From the NCBI RefSeq assembly GCF_000019725.1, contig NC_010507.1, positions 1 to 21,022 on the forward strand: a DNA stretch of 21,022 nt, given 5' to 3'. Position numbers and translations under genes: made by a program. The DNA comes from Methylobacterium radiotolerans JCM 2831 (GTDB lineage: Bacteria > Pseudomonadota > Alphaproteobacteria > Rhizobiales > Beijerinckiaceae). Below the pieces are notes generated by a model. That model had not been told where the DNA came from and did not search any database. It was given only the letters and a program-made list of their open reading frames with translations. Below are positions 20,640 to 21,022 of the stretch, piece by piece (position 1 is the stretch's first letter; every line of letters starts with the position of its first letter).

Positions 20640-21022
20640 ATGTCCAGAGACGCAGTTGAGATCCGTATTCTAGAAGCCTGGCCCTCCCTAGAGGAGTTCG
20701 CTTACAGGCACGCCGAGGCAATTGCGTGTACACCAGAGGTGGCCGCCATATTGCCCACCAGTTTATATATGCGCCTCCCAGCAATACTGGCCAGTAAAGA
20801 CACAATCGCAGGCTCATTCCAAAGTATAATTTCATCCGAATTTGTCAGCACCGCAATAAAAGACGCGGCACTTATCGCATCTCTTCGTCTAATTCTACTC
20901 GAATTTTTGAGAGGAAGAGATGCGCGGGAATTGCCAGAACACGAATTTTGGAAACTGACCGGCGAAGTTTGCGAGCAAATAGGTCATTTTGATCTTACAA
21001 GGGCAATTCTACTTGGGATTTC
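20640..21022 (+). CDS. Unrecognised protein, truncated at the window end
   Basis: From ATG at 20640 the frame is open to the end of the window (127 codons, no stop). The protein begins MSRDAVEIRILEAWPSLEEF. It is mostly helical with hydrophobic stretches (VAAILPTSLYMRLPAILAS, DAALIASLRLILLEFL) and ends in ICD-like charged repeats such as WKLTGEVCEQIGHFDLTRAI. Codon use is AT-rich compared with the phage genes. A G-rich segment (CCGGGGG) serves as ribosome-binding site. No family is recognised, and the missing C-terminus may carry the decisive domain. Confidence 0.65.
   Translation, partial: MSRDAVEIRILEAWPSLEEFAYRHAEAIACTPEVAAILPTSLYMRLPAILASKDTIAGSFQSIISSEFVSTAIKDAALIASLRLILLEFLRGRDARELPEHEFWKLTGEVCEQIGHFDLTRAILLGI

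Noticed and set aside
1..21022. CRISPR array
   Set aside because: No regularly spaced direct repeats of 25-40 bases were seen; repeats found are short tandem units or inverted repeats.

Overview
The window is about 21 kb of GC-rich DNA whose codon use and recognisable proteins point to an alphaproteobacterium, most likely Methylobacterium or a close relative. That is an inference from the style of the winged-helix, XRE and ParA-type proteins, not from a search. It reads as one mobile element: phage packaging genes combined with plasmid-like replication and partition genes. No integrase, rRNA or convincing tRNA was seen, so both boundaries are unknown. The partial genes at the two ends may belong to the element or to flanking DNA.

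Left part (1-4960): a truncated gene and a strong terminator come first. A rightward replication and regulation block follows: a small helix-turn-helix (HTH) protein, a DEAH-box superfamily-2 helicase with a zinc knuckle, a terminator, an operator-like region, a MerR-like protein, a second excisionase-like HTH protein and a RepA-like RecA-fold ATPase. The ATPase is followed by about 520 bp without a gene. This stretch holds a long hairpin and tandem TGTCCGGTC repeats, and is a candidate origin; the part nearest the terminase genes could also hold a cos site.

Middle (4966-11262): a lambda-type late block in which most genes overlap by ATGA. It contains a Nu1-like small terminase, a GpA-type large terminase, a small HTH-like protein, an S49 head-maturation protease and a coiled-coil protein. 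The portal expected between terminase and protease is absent. An AT-richer membrane-anchored YiiX-like amidase gene and a small ribbon-helix-helix gene sit in its place. No major capsid or tail gene is recognised downstream. The element therefore looks either like a defective prophage or like a satellite that packages its DNA into a helper's capsid.

Right-centre, leftward (15592-11445): a winged-helix replication-type protein is followed by a compact accessory cluster of a HEPN-domain protein, a DUF6338-like membrane protein and a small proline-rich protein. A 378-residue unknown with a HEPN-like C-terminus and a four-helix membrane protein lie further along. This is the best candidate for an undescribed system, possibly antiphage. 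Upstream of the winged-helix gene lies a cluster of five hairpins.

Right part (15877-21022): a leftward maintenance block comprises ParA, a ribbon-helix-helix partner, two small genes and a small membrane protein. It is punctuated by GATATC-centred palindromes that look like partition or operator sites. Beyond it are unknown genes, an HTH remnant, two small coiled-coil-type genes, about 850 bp of structured DNA without a clear gene, a divergent pair (unknown protein and XRE regulator) and a truncated gene running off the end.
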